Source of the DNA: Thalassotalea insulae | GTDB lineage: Bacteria > Pseudomonadota > Gammaproteobacteria > Enterobacterales > Alteromonadaceae | Assembly: GCF_030161395.1 (NCBI RefSeq) | Contig: NZ_BSST01000001.1 | Location: 2,976,001-3,040,000, forward strand | Length of the DNA: 64,000 bases | Direction: 5' to 3' | Shown here: piece by piece, positions 1-9,195 of the stretch | Numbering within the stretch: the first letter of the stretch is position 1 | Layout of the letters: each line of letters opens with the position of its first letter | Program-made: the position numbers and the translations under genes | Notes under the pieces: generated by a model | What the model saw: only the letters and a program-made list of their open reading frames with translations | Databases searched by the model: none | Told to the model about the DNA's origin: nothing

Positions 1-1799
1 TGCTCAAGGAAGCGATCAATTATCGAGATAATTTTAATGTTGTCACTTTTATCTTTGACCCCAGGGATCAGAGAGCACATACCACGAACGATGATATTGA
101 TTTTCACACCGGCACTACTGGCGGCATAAAGTTTACTGATCAAACCAGAATCCACCAGGTTATTGAGCTTTAATATGATTTCCGCTTTTTTATGATCTTG
201 TGCACTTTGTATTTCATTGTCAATTAACTGGTAAAGTCGGCGCCTTGAGGTCAATGGGGAGACGATCAGGTGATTGAAGCGAAAGCGTTTGTAACTGTGT
301 GAAATAAATGAAAAAACGTTATCGACTTCCTGGCAAATTTCTTTATGTTTAGTAAACAGGGCAAAGTCGGTATATACGCGGGCATTCCCTTCATGGAAGT
401 TGCCTGTTCCTAAATGCGCATAGCGAACAAGCTTATCATGCTCTAAACGAGTAACTAGGCAAAGCTTTGAGTGTATTTTTAAGGTTTCAATGCCAAATTC
501 AATTTCAATGCCGGCATCTTTCATTAATTTAGCCCACTCAATATTGGCTTGTTCATCAAAGCGGGCTCTAAGCTCAACCACTACCGTGACTTTTTTACCG
601 TTTTTTACCGCTTCAATTAATGATTGAATAATGCGTGAATGTTTTGCGACACGGTAAATATTAATTTTAATATGACGTACTAACGGGTCATAAGATGCCT
701 GGCGGACAAATTCGGTAAAGTGACGAAATTTATGGTATGGGTAATAAAGTAATATATCTTGGTGCGAGATAGCATCAAACACCGACGGATAGGCGGTAAA
801 TCTAGCGCTATCGAGTGCTGGCAATTCGGGGTTTTCCAATTGAGCTTGCCCAAGGTTAGGAAACTTAACAAAATCTTTGAAGTGACGATATCTCACCCCA
901 GCTGCCAGTTCATCTTCGTGTTTTATTTTTAGCGCTTTTTTCAAATAACTGGTCATATACTTTGGCATATTACGATCATGTACCAAACGTACCATGTCAG
1001 CTTTTAGTCGTTGCTTTAAACCTTTTGACATTTGTTCTAATAAACTTTCATCCAGATCATCTGGTAAGCTATATTCTGCATCTCGAGTGAGCTTCATTGA
1101 ATAGGCATCGATTTTGTCAAATGGCACAACGCCATCAAACAACTTGCGGATAAAGTATTGCACAACATCATCTAGCATCACGATATATTTGGTTTTGTCG
1201 CCATTGACTGTTGGTAGAACAATAAATCGTTTTGTTTCTTCTCTTGGTATTTCTACTAAGGCGTAATGTACGTCACCCTGATGATGTAAAGCGACTAAAA
1301 AGTAGATGCCATCGTCATCAATACAATTAGCTAACTGGGTTTTTGAATGGATAATGATCGGAGTGATATGCCGGATCACTCCGTTATCAAAATATTGCTC
1401 CAGCCAGTCTAACTGGCGTTGACTTAAATGTAAGTTGAATTGGCTGTTGTCATTATCATCAAAGATAGTGACGATATTTTCTTTGGCCAATTGCTGAAAA
1501 ACATCGTCAGCCACTTTTTTAAATTGTTCCGTTAGCATACCGACTTTTACGGAAATTTCCTGGTGCAATGTTTCCCATTTGTCTTTCGGGTTGTCTTGTT
1601 CGGCCTCAACCATAGCCCGACGACGAATACCACCCACTCTAACTCGGAAGAATTCATCCAAATTGGATGAGTAAATACCAAGAAATCGGATACGTTCTAA
1701 TAAAGGCACAGCTTGGTCTGCGGCTTCTTGTAACACCCTTTCGTTAAAAGATAACCAACTGAGTTCTTTATCAAATTTCATATCTACGTCATGTATCAT
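1..1799 (-). CDS. ppk1: Polyphosphate kinase 1, C-terminus outside window
   Basis: Partial gene: about 599 codons are visible from an ATG at 1799 and the frame is still open at base 1. PPK1 is usually near 690 residues, so roughly 90 C-terminal residues lie outside the window. The family reversibly transfers the ATP gamma-phosphate to inorganic polyphosphate at the inner membrane. The N-terminus reads KELSWLSFNERVLQEA followed by FLGIYSSNLDEFFRVR, both PPK1 hallmarks, and the left edge reads VKINIIVRGMCSLIPGV, the conserved region in the catalytic C-terminal half. A later in-frame ATG (MKFDKEL) is an alternative start. No ppx is visible and no Pho box was found upstream. Fits the phosphate theme of the window. 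Confidence 0.95.
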   Translation of the reverse strand, partial: MIHDVDMKFDKELSWLSFNERVLQEAADQAVPLLERIRFLGIYSSNLDEFFRVRVGGIRRRAMVEAEQDNPKDKWETLHQEISVKVGMLTEQFKKVADDVFQQLAKENIVTIFDDNDNSQFNLHLSQRQLDWLEQYFDNGVIRHITPIIIHSKTQLANCIDDDGIYFLVALHHQGDVHYALVEIPREETKRFIVLPTVNGDKTKYIVMLDDVVQYFIRKLFDGVVPFDKIDAYSMKLTRDAEYSLPDDLDESLLEQMSKGLKQRLKADMVRLVHDRNMPKYMTSYLKKALKIKHEDELAAGVRYRHFKDFVKFPNLGQAQLENPELPALDSARFTAYPSVFDAISHQDILLYYPYHKFRHFTEFVRQASYDPLVRHIKINIYRVAKHSRIIQSLIEAVKNGKKVTVVVELRARFDEQANIEWAKLMKDAGIEIEFGIETLKIHSKLCLVTRLEHDKLVRYAHLGTGNFHEGNARVYTDFALFTKHKEICQEVDNVFSFISHSYKRFRFNHLIVSPLTSRRRLYQLIDNEIQSAQDHKKAEIILKLNNLVDSGLISKLYAASSAGVKINIIVRGMCSLIPGVKDKSDNIKIISIIDRFLE

Positions 1800-1906
1800 G
1801 GTTATACTGGCCTATTTCTAATAAGAATTTATTGAAAAGGGGCAGTATAAAATTTCCGTGTTACACTTTTGTTAAATTCGTCAAAAAACGTTAATAAGTC
1901 AAAGAG

Positions 1907-2404
1907 TTAATGGGAAATGTCTACCATTAAATCATCAGCTAGACTTTCTAGTGCATCCACTAATTTCTCTACGCTATTACCAGCAACGGCGATGGTTGCT
2001 TTAGCTTTAAACAATGTTTGTCCGGAATGTGGGGCGCTGTCATGGGAACTGACCAGTTTTAATAAATTTCCGCCTTGGTGATGGATCACTGAAGATATTT
2101 CTTGCACTATGCCAGTTCGGTCGTTTGCGGTTAATTCCAGAATAATATTAGCATCTGTCTCTGTTGCTTTAGTGTTAGCTGTCTCAACCAGACATTTAAA
2201 ATCGGGAATACTTTGTAATTTATCGATTAACTGCTCGCTCTGTTCTGACGCGACGGCTATTTCCATGACCCCGGAAAAATAACCCGATAAATAATGCAGG
2301 CTACTAGTTTGCCAGTTACCTTGATGTTGGCTAATGATATTGGCCAGCGTATCAACCAGTCCAGGACGATCTGGACTAATAAAAGAGATGATCAGATGAT
2401 TCAT
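1907..2404 (-). CDS. GcvR-like tandem ACT-domain regulatory protein
   Basis: 165 residues made of two ACT domains: residues about 1-80, opening with LIISFISPDRPGLVDTLA, and about 85-160, with a second NDRTGIVQEISSVI motif. This architecture matches the glycine cleavage repressor family (GcvR), whose members bind amino acids and act by protein contact rather than by DNA binding. A clear Shine-Dalgarno (AAGGA) lies 8 bases before the ATG. It is 108 bp upstream of ppk1 on the same strand, so cotranscription is possible. GcvR identity is family-level; no gcvA or gcvTHP is nearby, so the regulated target is unknown. Confidence 0.75.
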   Translation of the reverse strand: MNHLIISFISPDRPGLVDTLANIISQHQGNWQTSSLHYLSGYFSGVMEIAVASEQSEQLIDKLQSIPDFKCLVETANTKATETDANIILELTANDRTGIVQEISSVIHHQGGNLLKLVSSHDSAPHSGQTLFKAKATIAVAGNSVEKLVDALESLADDLMVDISH

Positions 2405-2433
2405 ATGTCGTCCTTATTATAGAGTAAAAGAGG

Positions 2434-2793
2434 TTAACTACGGGAGAGTTGCGATAACTCCTTATTTAATTGGCTTTCATCACCTAAGTTTAATTCAACT
2501 AAGCGACGTAAATGGGTGACGCTGTCGATGTCGATGGCGTTACATTGTAAGCCGATCTCATCTGATTCTATATGGACAACGGCAATATGCATGCAAACTT
2601 CTGCCTCTGTACCAGATAAATTAAAGCGTAATAGCCCTAATTTATGCAAAATATTATCGATATTATCGGGTGAACTGATTAAGGCACCATTGAGTGAGAT
2701 ATCATGAATATTTACCGGGTAGCATTGTTCATCGATTTCCAATTGTGCATCAATTGAAAACAATATCCGGGTAAACTGTCGTCTATTTTCCAT
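2434..2793 (-). CDS. PilZ-domain c-di-GMP binding protein
   Basis: 119-residue single-domain protein. The N-terminus carries the RxxxR motif (R5-Q-F-T-R9) and the second motif D31-I-S-L-N-G36, matching the D/NxSxxG signature of PilZ c-di-GMP receptors. The remainder fits the PilZ beta-barrel. No other domain, signal peptide or membrane segment is seen, so it is a small cytoplasmic effector whose output partner cannot be read from sequence. It sits 29 bp upstream of the ACT protein on the same strand. A terminator at 2842-2880 separates it from ettA upstream, so it probably has its own promoter. GGDEF/EAL proteins that could set the ligand level lie at 6371-8443 and 38150-39103. Confidence 0.85.
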   Translation of the reverse strand: MENRRQFTRILFSIDAQLEIDEQCYPVNIHDISLNGALISSPDNIDNILHKLGLLRFNLSGTEAEVCMHIAVVHIESDEIGLQCNAIDIDSVTHLRRLVELNLGDESQLNKELSQLSRS

Positions 2794-2841
2794 TTACTTT
2801 CGTACAATTGTTGAATAGATATCTTTAGCATAGCCTGATTT

Positions 2842-2880
2842 AAAAAAAAAGCACCTTAAAAATGAATTAAGGTGCTTTTT
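2842..2880 (-). terminator. Rho-independent terminator of ettA
   Basis: Nine-base arms GCACCTTAA (2851-2859) and TTAAGGTGC (2867-2875) with a 7-base loop. On the minus strand the hairpin is followed by nine T residues (complement of 2842-2850). It lies just downstream of the ettA stop codon. The plus strand also has a short T run, so it could act in both directions. Confidence 0.85.
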
Positions 2881-2925
2881 ATTCTTTAATTACTAGTAAC
2901 TTATCTAAGTTGTTACGCGAATAGC

Positions 2926-4599
2926 TTAGCCGATTTTTTTATACTTGATACGGTGTGGTTCTATCGCTGCTGCCCCTAAGGTTTTTTTCAACCATTCTTC
3001 GTAATCAGTAAAGTTACCTTCATAGAAGTTCACTTGTCCTTCATCACGGTAATCAAGAATGTGGGTAGCAATACGGTCGAGGAACCAACGGTCATGAGAG
3101 ATCACCATGGCACAACCTGGGAATTCCAATAACGCTTCTTCTAAGGCACGTAGCGTTTCAACGTCAAGATCATTGGTTGGCTCATCCAGTAGTAATAAGT
3201 TGCCGCCAGTTTTAACCAGTTTCGCTAAATGTACTCGGTTTCGTTCCCCTCCGGAAAGATCACCAATGAATTTTTGCTGATCATTACCTTTAAAATTAAA
3301 ACGAGAACAATAGGCACGGCTTGGAATTTCATAGTTGCCTATGGTTAATATATCGTGGCCTTCGGAAATTTCTTCAAAGACAGTATTTTTATCATTCATG
3401 TCATCACGAAACTGATCAACGCTCGCCAGCTGTACGGTGTCGCCAAGTTCTACTGAACCTGAATCTGGCTGCTCAGCACCCGATAGCATTTTAAACAGGG
3501 TTGATTTACCTGCGCCGTTAGCACCGATAATGCCGACTATGGCACCTTTAGGAATGCTAAAGCTGAGATCATCAATTAATACGCGTTCGCCAAATGATTT
3601 CGTTAGGTTGTTCACTTCTAATACTTTGTCACCAAGGCGTGGTCCTGGTGGAATATAAAGCTCATTAGTTTCGTTACGTTTTTGATGTTCTTGACTATTG
3701 AGTTCTTCAAAGCGTGCCATACGAGCTTTGCTTTTGGCCTGACGGCCTTTTGGATTAGATCGAACCCATTCAAGCTCTTGTTTAATGGTTTTTTGTAGGG
3801 CGTTTTCACTGCGTTTTTCTTGCTCTAAACGGGCATCTTTTTGTTCAAGCCATGAAGAATAGTTGCCTTCCCATGGGATACCATGGCCTCGGTCTAATTC
3901 TAAAATCCAGCCAGCAACATTATCTAAGAAGTAACGGTCATGGGTAATAGCGACAACAGTGCCAGTGTAGTCGTGTAGGAAGCGCTCTAACCAGGCAACG
4001 GATTCTGCATCTAAATGGTTAGTCGGTTCGTCCAACAATAACATATCTGGCTTTTGTAATAATAAGCGACATAAGGCGACACGGCGTCGTTCACCACCAC
4101 TGAGTACCGCGACTTTTTGTTGCCACTCTGGTAGGCGTAACGCATCAGCAGCGCGCTCTAGTACATTATCGATATTATGCCCGTCTTGCGCGTTAATAAT
4201 GTTTTCCAACTCACCTTGCTCTTTTGCTAAAGCGTCAAAATCAGCGTCTGGTTCAGCATACTCTGCATAAACCTGATCTAAGCGCGTCATAGCATTTTTA
4301 ACTTCTGAAACCGCTTCTTCGACTACTTCGCGTACAGTTTTACTTTCATCCAGCTGAGGCTCTTGTGGTAAGTAACCGATGTTAGTGCCAGCGAGTGCTT
4401 GGGCTTCCCCTTCAAATTCAGTATCGACCCCCGCCATTATTCTCAATAGCGTTGATTTACCTGCACCGTTTAAACCTAAGACACCAATTTTGGCGCCTGG
4501 AAAAAAGGATAATGAGATGTCTTTTAATATTGTGCGTTTCGGCGGCACCACTTTGCTGACGCGGTGCATTGAATAGATGAACTTATCTGGCAATGCCAT
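2926..4599 (-). CDS. ettA: Energy-dependent translational throttle protein EttA (ABC-F ATPase)
   Basis: 557 residues, close to the E. coli length of 555. It has two ABC ATPase domains and no membrane segment: Walker A GLNGAGKST at residues 42-50 and GANGAGKST near 355, signatures LSGGERRRVAL and LSGGERNRVHL, and Walker B LLLLDEPTNHLD / LLLLDEPTNDLD. The ABC-F interdomain linker lies between them (roughly 240-310), rich in K/R/E. EttA binds the ribosomal E site and gates entry into elongation according to the ATP/ADP ratio. The start ATG has an AAGG Shine-Dalgarno 8 bases upstream. Single-gene unit with its own terminator. Confidence 0.96.
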   Translation of the reverse strand: MALPDKFIYSMHRVSKVVPPKRTILKDISLSFFPGAKIGVLGLNGAGKSTLLRIMAGVDTEFEGEAQALAGTNIGYLPQEPQLDESKTVREVVEEAVSEVKNAMTRLDQVYAEYAEPDADFDALAKEQGELENIINAQDGHNIDNVLERAADALRLPEWQQKVAVLSGGERRRVALCRLLLQKPDMLLLDEPTNHLDAESVAWLERFLHDYTGTVVAITHDRYFLDNVAGWILELDRGHGIPWEGNYSSWLEQKDARLEQEKRSENALQKTIKQELEWVRSNPKGRQAKSKARMARFEELNSQEHQKRNETNELYIPPGPRLGDKVLEVNNLTKSFGERVLIDDLSFSIPKGAIVGIIGANGAGKSTLFKMLSGAEQPDSGSVELGDTVQLASVDQFRDDMNDKNTVFEEISEGHDILTIGNYEIPSRAYCSRFNFKGNDQQKFIGDLSGGERNRVHLAKLVKTGGNLLLLDEPTNDLDVETLRALEEALLEFPGCAMVISHDRWFLDRIATHILDYRDEGQVNFYEGNFTDYEEWLKKTLGAAAIEPHRIKYKKIG

Positions 4600-4724
4600 A
4601 ACGAGACCTTAAATAATAGCAATAAAAAAATATGGCGATATTGTAGGGGTTTATGCTTGACCCGTCTAGCTTATGGTCACTAATCATCCGAGCTTAAAAA
4701 GAAATACTCTGGTGCTTGCTAATA

Positions 4725-6359
4725 TCATTGTTCGATTGAAATACTGTTATTATTCAGTAAATCTATATTGCTTTGTTTAATCGCATAGGGTTTATAGTCT
4801 AAATCTTCTTTTAAAATATGTTTGGCTAACCAGTTATACAAAAACAAACCTATTTTATGATGGTTAGCCTCATTATATGTTTCCAGTTTATTTGCCATTA
4901 ATTCAAACTTTTTGGTTAACGCTATATGTTTTTGTTGGTGCTCAATTATCTTTGGATAATTGCAATGAAACATCAATTCTTCTTCTGCTTCAAAGTGTAT
5001 TTTGATGTATTGCGCTAATTTGCTAAACAAGGCTTTCACCGCTTCTTGATTGCTATTGTTAAAAAAATCATTAATCAGCGAAAACAGCTTTTTATGCTGC
5101 ATATCAATCAGCTCATTGCCAACAGAATAAGCGGGGATCCATTCTATCTGTGCATGGTTATGATTGTGATTATGGCTGATGATTTCGTTTTGGCTTTTAC
5201 TCGCTTGTATAACCGTATTGAGGATATTCTTTTTAGTGGATGGTTTGACGATATAGCCACTTAGTCCTAATGGTATCCACTGGTTGATTAAACGTTTGTT
5301 TTGATGTTGGCTAAAGGCAACAATGGGAACTTTTTCTCCTTGCTGACGCAGGCGTTTGGTCACTTCAATGCCATCTATATTGGGTAAATCGTAGGACAGT
5401 AAAATAACATCAGGCTGAAATACTTTATATAGCATTAATGCGTCTGTACCGTTGTGTGCTACAACAAAATCAAAATGGGTATCTTCAAAAATTTCAATCA
5501 GTAATTTAGTAAATAATTCTGAATGTTCGGCGATCAGTAATTTATATTGCTTGGGGGGCTGAGTAAGTAAAGTATCATCTTGTTGCTTGAGTAAAGAGGT
5601 CAAGTTTATTCCTGCACTGGAGCAAGGTCGTTGGCCATTATTGTTGGATGAGGTAAGTTTGTCATTTATGGTGCTATGTAATGCTTTGACATCAAGCATT
5701 TGAGTTAATATTTGTTGAATTTGTGTCGAAAGGTTCTGATTAAGTTCGCTAAAGGTCATTTTTACCATGTGTTGCAATACTTCGTTCGATTCGTCTGTAA
5801 CACACTGCTCAAGTGTTGCCTTTATAATTTCCTGCTGACAAGCCGATAGCTGATGCTCAACGTTGCTTTTTAGTTTTACTCCATAAGATATACAGTTCGC
5901 AAGTTCATTGCCACTGGCCGCAAGCAGCTCGTTAACATGACTATCGCCGTGGGGATGCCGAATTTTTAATCTCTGCTGAATTAATAGTTTCAGTCGATAA
6001 GGCTCAATTAACGGATTGATAATGACATAATCATCAAACAAACCTTGTTGGCAGGCTAAATAGGCCTTGGCTGCATTTTTATTATTGACAAGTAAAACAC
6101 TGGAATGACTACAGAGTTTATCTTCATATTTCTCTAATAGTTCAATGTAAAATTTAATTGTGCTGATGGTGTTATTGGACGAAAGTAAGATCAGTTTGGG
6201 AGCTAAGTGGAGTATGTCGCTGAAGCGATTATGATCAAAGATTAGGGTTTTAAAATTGATGCTTAATTCTTGTAATTGCAGGATAACGTGTTTAACGCTT
6301 TCTTTATCTTGATAGATGATTAAAACGTCAATATGGTGGTTCGAATTAATTGATTTCAT
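4725..6359 (-). CDS. Double pseudo-receiver protein with C-terminal bacteriohemerythrin domain
   Basis: 544 residues. Residues about 1-130 and 275-395 resemble CheY-type receivers. In the second, the phospho-acceptor position is Ser (ILLSYDLPNIDG where active receivers read xxxDxxMPxxDG) and the acidic pair is Glu-His, although the Lys of GYIVKPS is kept. The first domain also has Ser at the Asp position (LILLSSNN). The C-terminus (about 400-525) has a complete bacteriohemerythrin ligand set: His in DMQHKKLF, HFEAEEE, EHQQKH and HILKEDLDY. It therefore probably binds O2 or NO at a di-iron site while signalling without Asp phosphorylation. It lies 11 bp downstream of the GGDEF/EAL gene, so the two are likely cotranscribed. 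Confidence 0.85.
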   Translation of the reverse strand: MKSINSNHHIDVLIIYQDKESVKHVILQLQELSINFKTLIFDHNRFSDILHLAPKLILLSSNNTISTIKFYIELLEKYEDKLCSHSSVLLVNNKNAAKAYLACQQGLFDDYVIINPLIEPYRLKLLIQQRLKIRHPHGDSHVNELLAASGNELANCISYGVKLKSNVEHQLSACQQEIIKATLEQCVTDESNEVLQHMVKMTFSELNQNLSTQIQQILTQMLDVKALHSTINDKLTSSNNNGQRPCSSAGINLTSLLKQQDDTLLTQPPKQYKLLIAEHSELFTKLLIEIFEDTHFDFVVAHNGTDALMLYKVFQPDVILLSYDLPNIDGIEVTKRLRQQGEKVPIVAFSQHQNKRLINQWIPLGLSGYIVKPSTKKNILNTVIQASKSQNEIISHNHNHNHAQIEWIPAYSVGNELIDMQHKKLFSLINDFFNNSNQEAVKALFSKLAQYIKIHFEAEEELMFHCNYPKIIEHQQKHIALTKKFELMANKLETYNEANHHKIGLFLYNWLAKHILKEDLDYKPYAIKQSNIDLLNNNSISIEQ

Positions 6360-6370
6360 ACCTTGTTTAT

Positions 6371-8443
6371 CTAGTTGGTCGTTATTGCTGTTACTTTTGC
6401 TTTTATTGGGTCAATGACTGGCGACAAAGAGAAGTTGATGAGCCATTGTTCAAATGCTTTAGCGGGCATGGGCTTGCCATATAAATACCCTTGATGATTA
6501 TGGCAGCCGAGTTGTTGTAGTAAATTTGCCTGTTGTTGGTGTTCAACACCCTCAGCAATGATGTCGATATTAAAAGAGCGGCTTAATAAACATAGGGCAT
6601 TAACTATTGATAAGTCTTTATCTGAGGAAGTGATATGGTCGATAAAACTCTTATCGATCTTTAGGTTATCTATCGGCAGTTGTTTTAATCTAGCCAGTGA
6701 TGAGTAGCCAGTGCCAAAGTCATCTATTGCTATTTTTGCGCCTAAATTACGTATCTCTTCCAGTATCGAAATATGGAAATTATCTTCTTTGGCAAAAATA
6801 GATTCAGTCACTTCTATTTCGATGCAATGTGCAGGAACCGCTGCTTCTGCCAAGGTTTTCCTTAACAGACCAACCAAGTTATCGCGATCAAATTGTCTTG
6901 GTGAAACATTGATTGCCATCATGCCAGTAAAAATATCATTAATTTGCCATTGTCTGAGTTGATGACAGGCGGTAGTGAGGACAAACTCTCCTAGCTCTTT
7001 GATCAGGCCATTACGCTCTGCAATAGGAATAAATAACTCGGGAGAAACAAAACCATGTTGTGGGTGTTGCCAGCGTAGTAAGCATTCTACGCCGTAAACC
7101 TCTCGCGTTTTGGCGTTAATTTGTGGCTGGTACCAGACTTCGAATTCCTTATTATCAATTGATTGATGAATAATATTTTCTAACTCAATTTTATGGAGAA
7201 TATTTTGTTTTTGCTTGGGATCAAAAATACAGAAATTGTTTCCACCAATGCGTTTAACTTGATACATGGCAATATCTGCAAATGAAATGAGTTCTCTGAT
7301 ATCGCTTGAGTCTGTTGGATATTTGCTGATACCGATACTGAAGGAAATAAAGAATTCACCATATTTAGTTTCAATTGGGGCATCGAATTTGGCTAGTATT
7401 TGTGCCGCAATACGCTCTAAGTGTTGAATTGCCTCGTTACCTTCAATAACAATAATAAATTCGTCTCCGCCACTGCGCGCAATGGTATCAGTATTCCTTA
7501 ACGCACCTTTGAGAGTATCGGCAACCGCTTTTAACACTTCGTCACCAACATTATGTCCTAAGGTATCATTGATCGTTTTAAAGCGGTCGAGATCGCAAAA
7601 TAATACTGCAAAGGTCGAGTCGATTACCGTATCATGTTGCTCTAGTTTGGCTAGGCGCTCAAATAAAAGCCTGCGATTAGGGAGTTTAGTTAACGGGTCA
7701 TGGTACGCTTGAAATTGTTGGATGTTTTCTGATCTTTTTATCGAGGAGATATCGGAAAATTGGGCAATAAAGTAGCTGATTTCATCGTTTGCATCTCTGA
7801 TACTACTAATGTTTAACCATTCTGGGTAGATTTCACCGTTTTTTCGTTTGTTCCAAATTTCCCCCGACCAGACTCCTTTCGTGTTTAGTTCGTGCCAAAA
7901 CTCTTGATAGAAACTATTATTATGGCGACCTGATTTTAAAATCGCCAATGTTTGGCCGCTCACGTCAGTGGTATTGTAACCAGTAATATGGGTGAACTGC
8001 GTATTGGTTAAAATAATTTCTCCACGGTTATCTGTTACAACGATTGCTTCTGTTGAGTTATTAAAAATATTCTCTATGATGCTGTTTTTTGCTGGCCTGC
8101 TTGGTTCGTGAGTAACTTTTTGACAATTGAGCAAGATGTTGTCGTGCACGTTTTGCTGATATAAGACATTAAGGTTAACTTTGATTTTTGAGCCGTTTTT
8201 ATGTTGTAACTGGGTGGTTAACTGATTGCCGATTGGTGCATTTGCAGTATCTGTGCTTGGAAGGCAAAAATGCTTGTCGAGATCTTGAATGGATAAGTCG
8301 AGTAATTCCTGCTCACTATAACCTGTCATTTTGATAAAACTGGCATTTACCTGAAGGAATTTTCCCTTGGGCGTTAATACACATAAACCTTCTGAACAGA
8401 TATCGGTTAATCGTTTATGCTGTCGAAAATAGTCAGATTGCAA
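6371..8443 (-). CDS. PAS-PAS-GGDEF-EAL c-di-GMP signalling protein
   Basis: 690 residues, cytoplasmic, no membrane segment seen. PAS 1 is about 10-110, PAS 2 with PAC about 120-240, GGDEF about 245-410, EAL about 425-675. The GGDEF site is intact (SGGDEF, 324-329) with an inhibitory RxxD (RNTD, 316-319). In the phosphodiesterase domain the EAL triplet reads ECL, but DDFGTGYSSL, KIDKSFI and AEGVE are conserved, so both activities are possible. It lies between a CBS protein (51 bp upstream) and the hemerythrin protein (11 bp downstream), suggesting a minus-strand operon coupling small-molecule or oxygen sensing to c-di-GMP turnover. Which activity dominates cannot be read from sequence. Confidence 0.9.
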   Translation of the reverse strand: MQSDYFRQHKRLTDICSEGLCVLTPKGKFLQVNASFIKMTGYSEQELLDLSIQDLDKHFCLPSTDTANAPIGNQLTTQLQHKNGSKIKVNLNVLYQQNVHDNILLNCQKVTHEPSRPAKNSIIENIFNNSTEAIVVTDNRGEIILTNTQFTHITGYNTTDVSGQTLAILKSGRHNNSFYQEFWHELNTKGVWSGEIWNKRKNGEIYPEWLNISSIRDANDEISYFIAQFSDISSIKRSENIQQFQAYHDPLTKLPNRRLLFERLAKLEQHDTVIDSTFAVLFCDLDRFKTINDTLGHNVGDEVLKAVADTLKGALRNTDTIARSGGDEFIIVIEGNEAIQHLERIAAQILAKFDAPIETKYGEFFISFSIGISKYPTDSSDIRELISFADIAMYQVKRIGGNNFCIFDPKQKQNILHKIELENIIHQSIDNKEFEVWYQPQINAKTREVYGVECLLRWQHPQHGFVSPELFIPIAERNGLIKELGEFVLTTACHQLRQWQINDIFTGMMAINVSPRQFDRDNLVGLLRKTLAEAAVPAHCIEIEVTESIFAKEDNFHISILEEIRNLGAKIAIDDFGTGYSSLARLKQLPIDNLKIDKSFIDHITSSDKDLSIVNALCLLSRSFNIDIIAEGVEHQQQANLLQQLGCHNHQGYLYGKPMPAKAFEQWLINFSLSPVIDPIKAKVTAITTN

Positions 8444-8494
8444 AATTTTGGCTCCATTGGCGGATCATCCATAATAATTAAGCATTAATTCGCG

Positions 8495-8899
8495 TTAATC
8501 ATTAACATAATACCTTAACAAATCTATCGATGAGACAACGCCTGTGACGTTATTGTTTTCGAAAACGATTAAATGATGCACTTTATGAGCGATCAGCAGT
8601 TGTGCTGCTTCGTTAATCGTTGTGTCTATATCAACGGTTATTACCGAGTGTGAACATATCTCCCAGATATGCTCCAATTTAGCGTTTCCTTTATAATGAT
8701 GAAACTTAACAAAGTCACGGTCACTAACAACACCGAAGCACTTGTTGTCGATATCCATCACAGGTAAGAAAGAAAGCTGATGCTCAGTTATAAACTTTTC
8801 TACATCGGAAATACTGTCATCAACGCTAACGGTGATAACGTTTTTATTCATAATCTCGGCAATGGATTGCTGGGCGATGTTGATGAGGTCTTTATTCAT
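8495..8899 (-). CDS. CBS-domain pair protein
   Basis: 134 residues consisting almost wholly of two CBS motifs: IMNKNVITVSVDDSISDVEKF... and HSVITVDIDTTINEAAQLL.... Such stand-alone Bateman modules bind adenine nucleotides. The start is placed at the ATG at 8899 because AAGGA stands 6-7 bases before it; an in-frame ATG at 8932 would add 11 residues without a good ribosome site. First gene of the probable operon with the GGDEF/EAL and hemerythrin genes. Similar in design to the CBS protein at 14120-14566 but clearly divergent from it. Confidence 0.85.
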   Translation of the reverse strand: MNKDLINIAQQSIAEIMNKNVITVSVDDSISDVEKFITEHQLSFLPVMDIDNKCFGVVSDRDFVKFHHYKGNAKLEHIWEICSHSVITVDIDTTINEAAQLLIAHKVHHLIVFENNNVTGVVSSIDLLRYYVND

Positions 8900-9195
8900 G
8901 ATCATCCTTAATAACTTCGATAAAGTGAACACTGAGCAAAATATTTTGCTAGTGCTTTGATATTTTAAGCATAGTTGTATTAAGGTGGTTTGCCAATGGA
9001 GTGGATATTTTTCATAGATTTAGTGCTAGGTTTGGCGAGTCGTTAGCTAAGCTATTGTGTTTTTGCTAAACTTCGCGGCCGATAATAACAATACAACAGA
9101 TACAAAGTGATACATTTAGATAATTCGTGGTACAGCCTGGCCGTGATTCAAGCGTTATTCTTGTCAGCGAAAAATACATGGAATGGAGAATCACC

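Noticed and set aside
680..871. 63-residue minus ORF inside ppk1
   Set aside because: It is an alternative frame of the same strand within the clear ppk1 reading frame, with no ribosome site or family signal.
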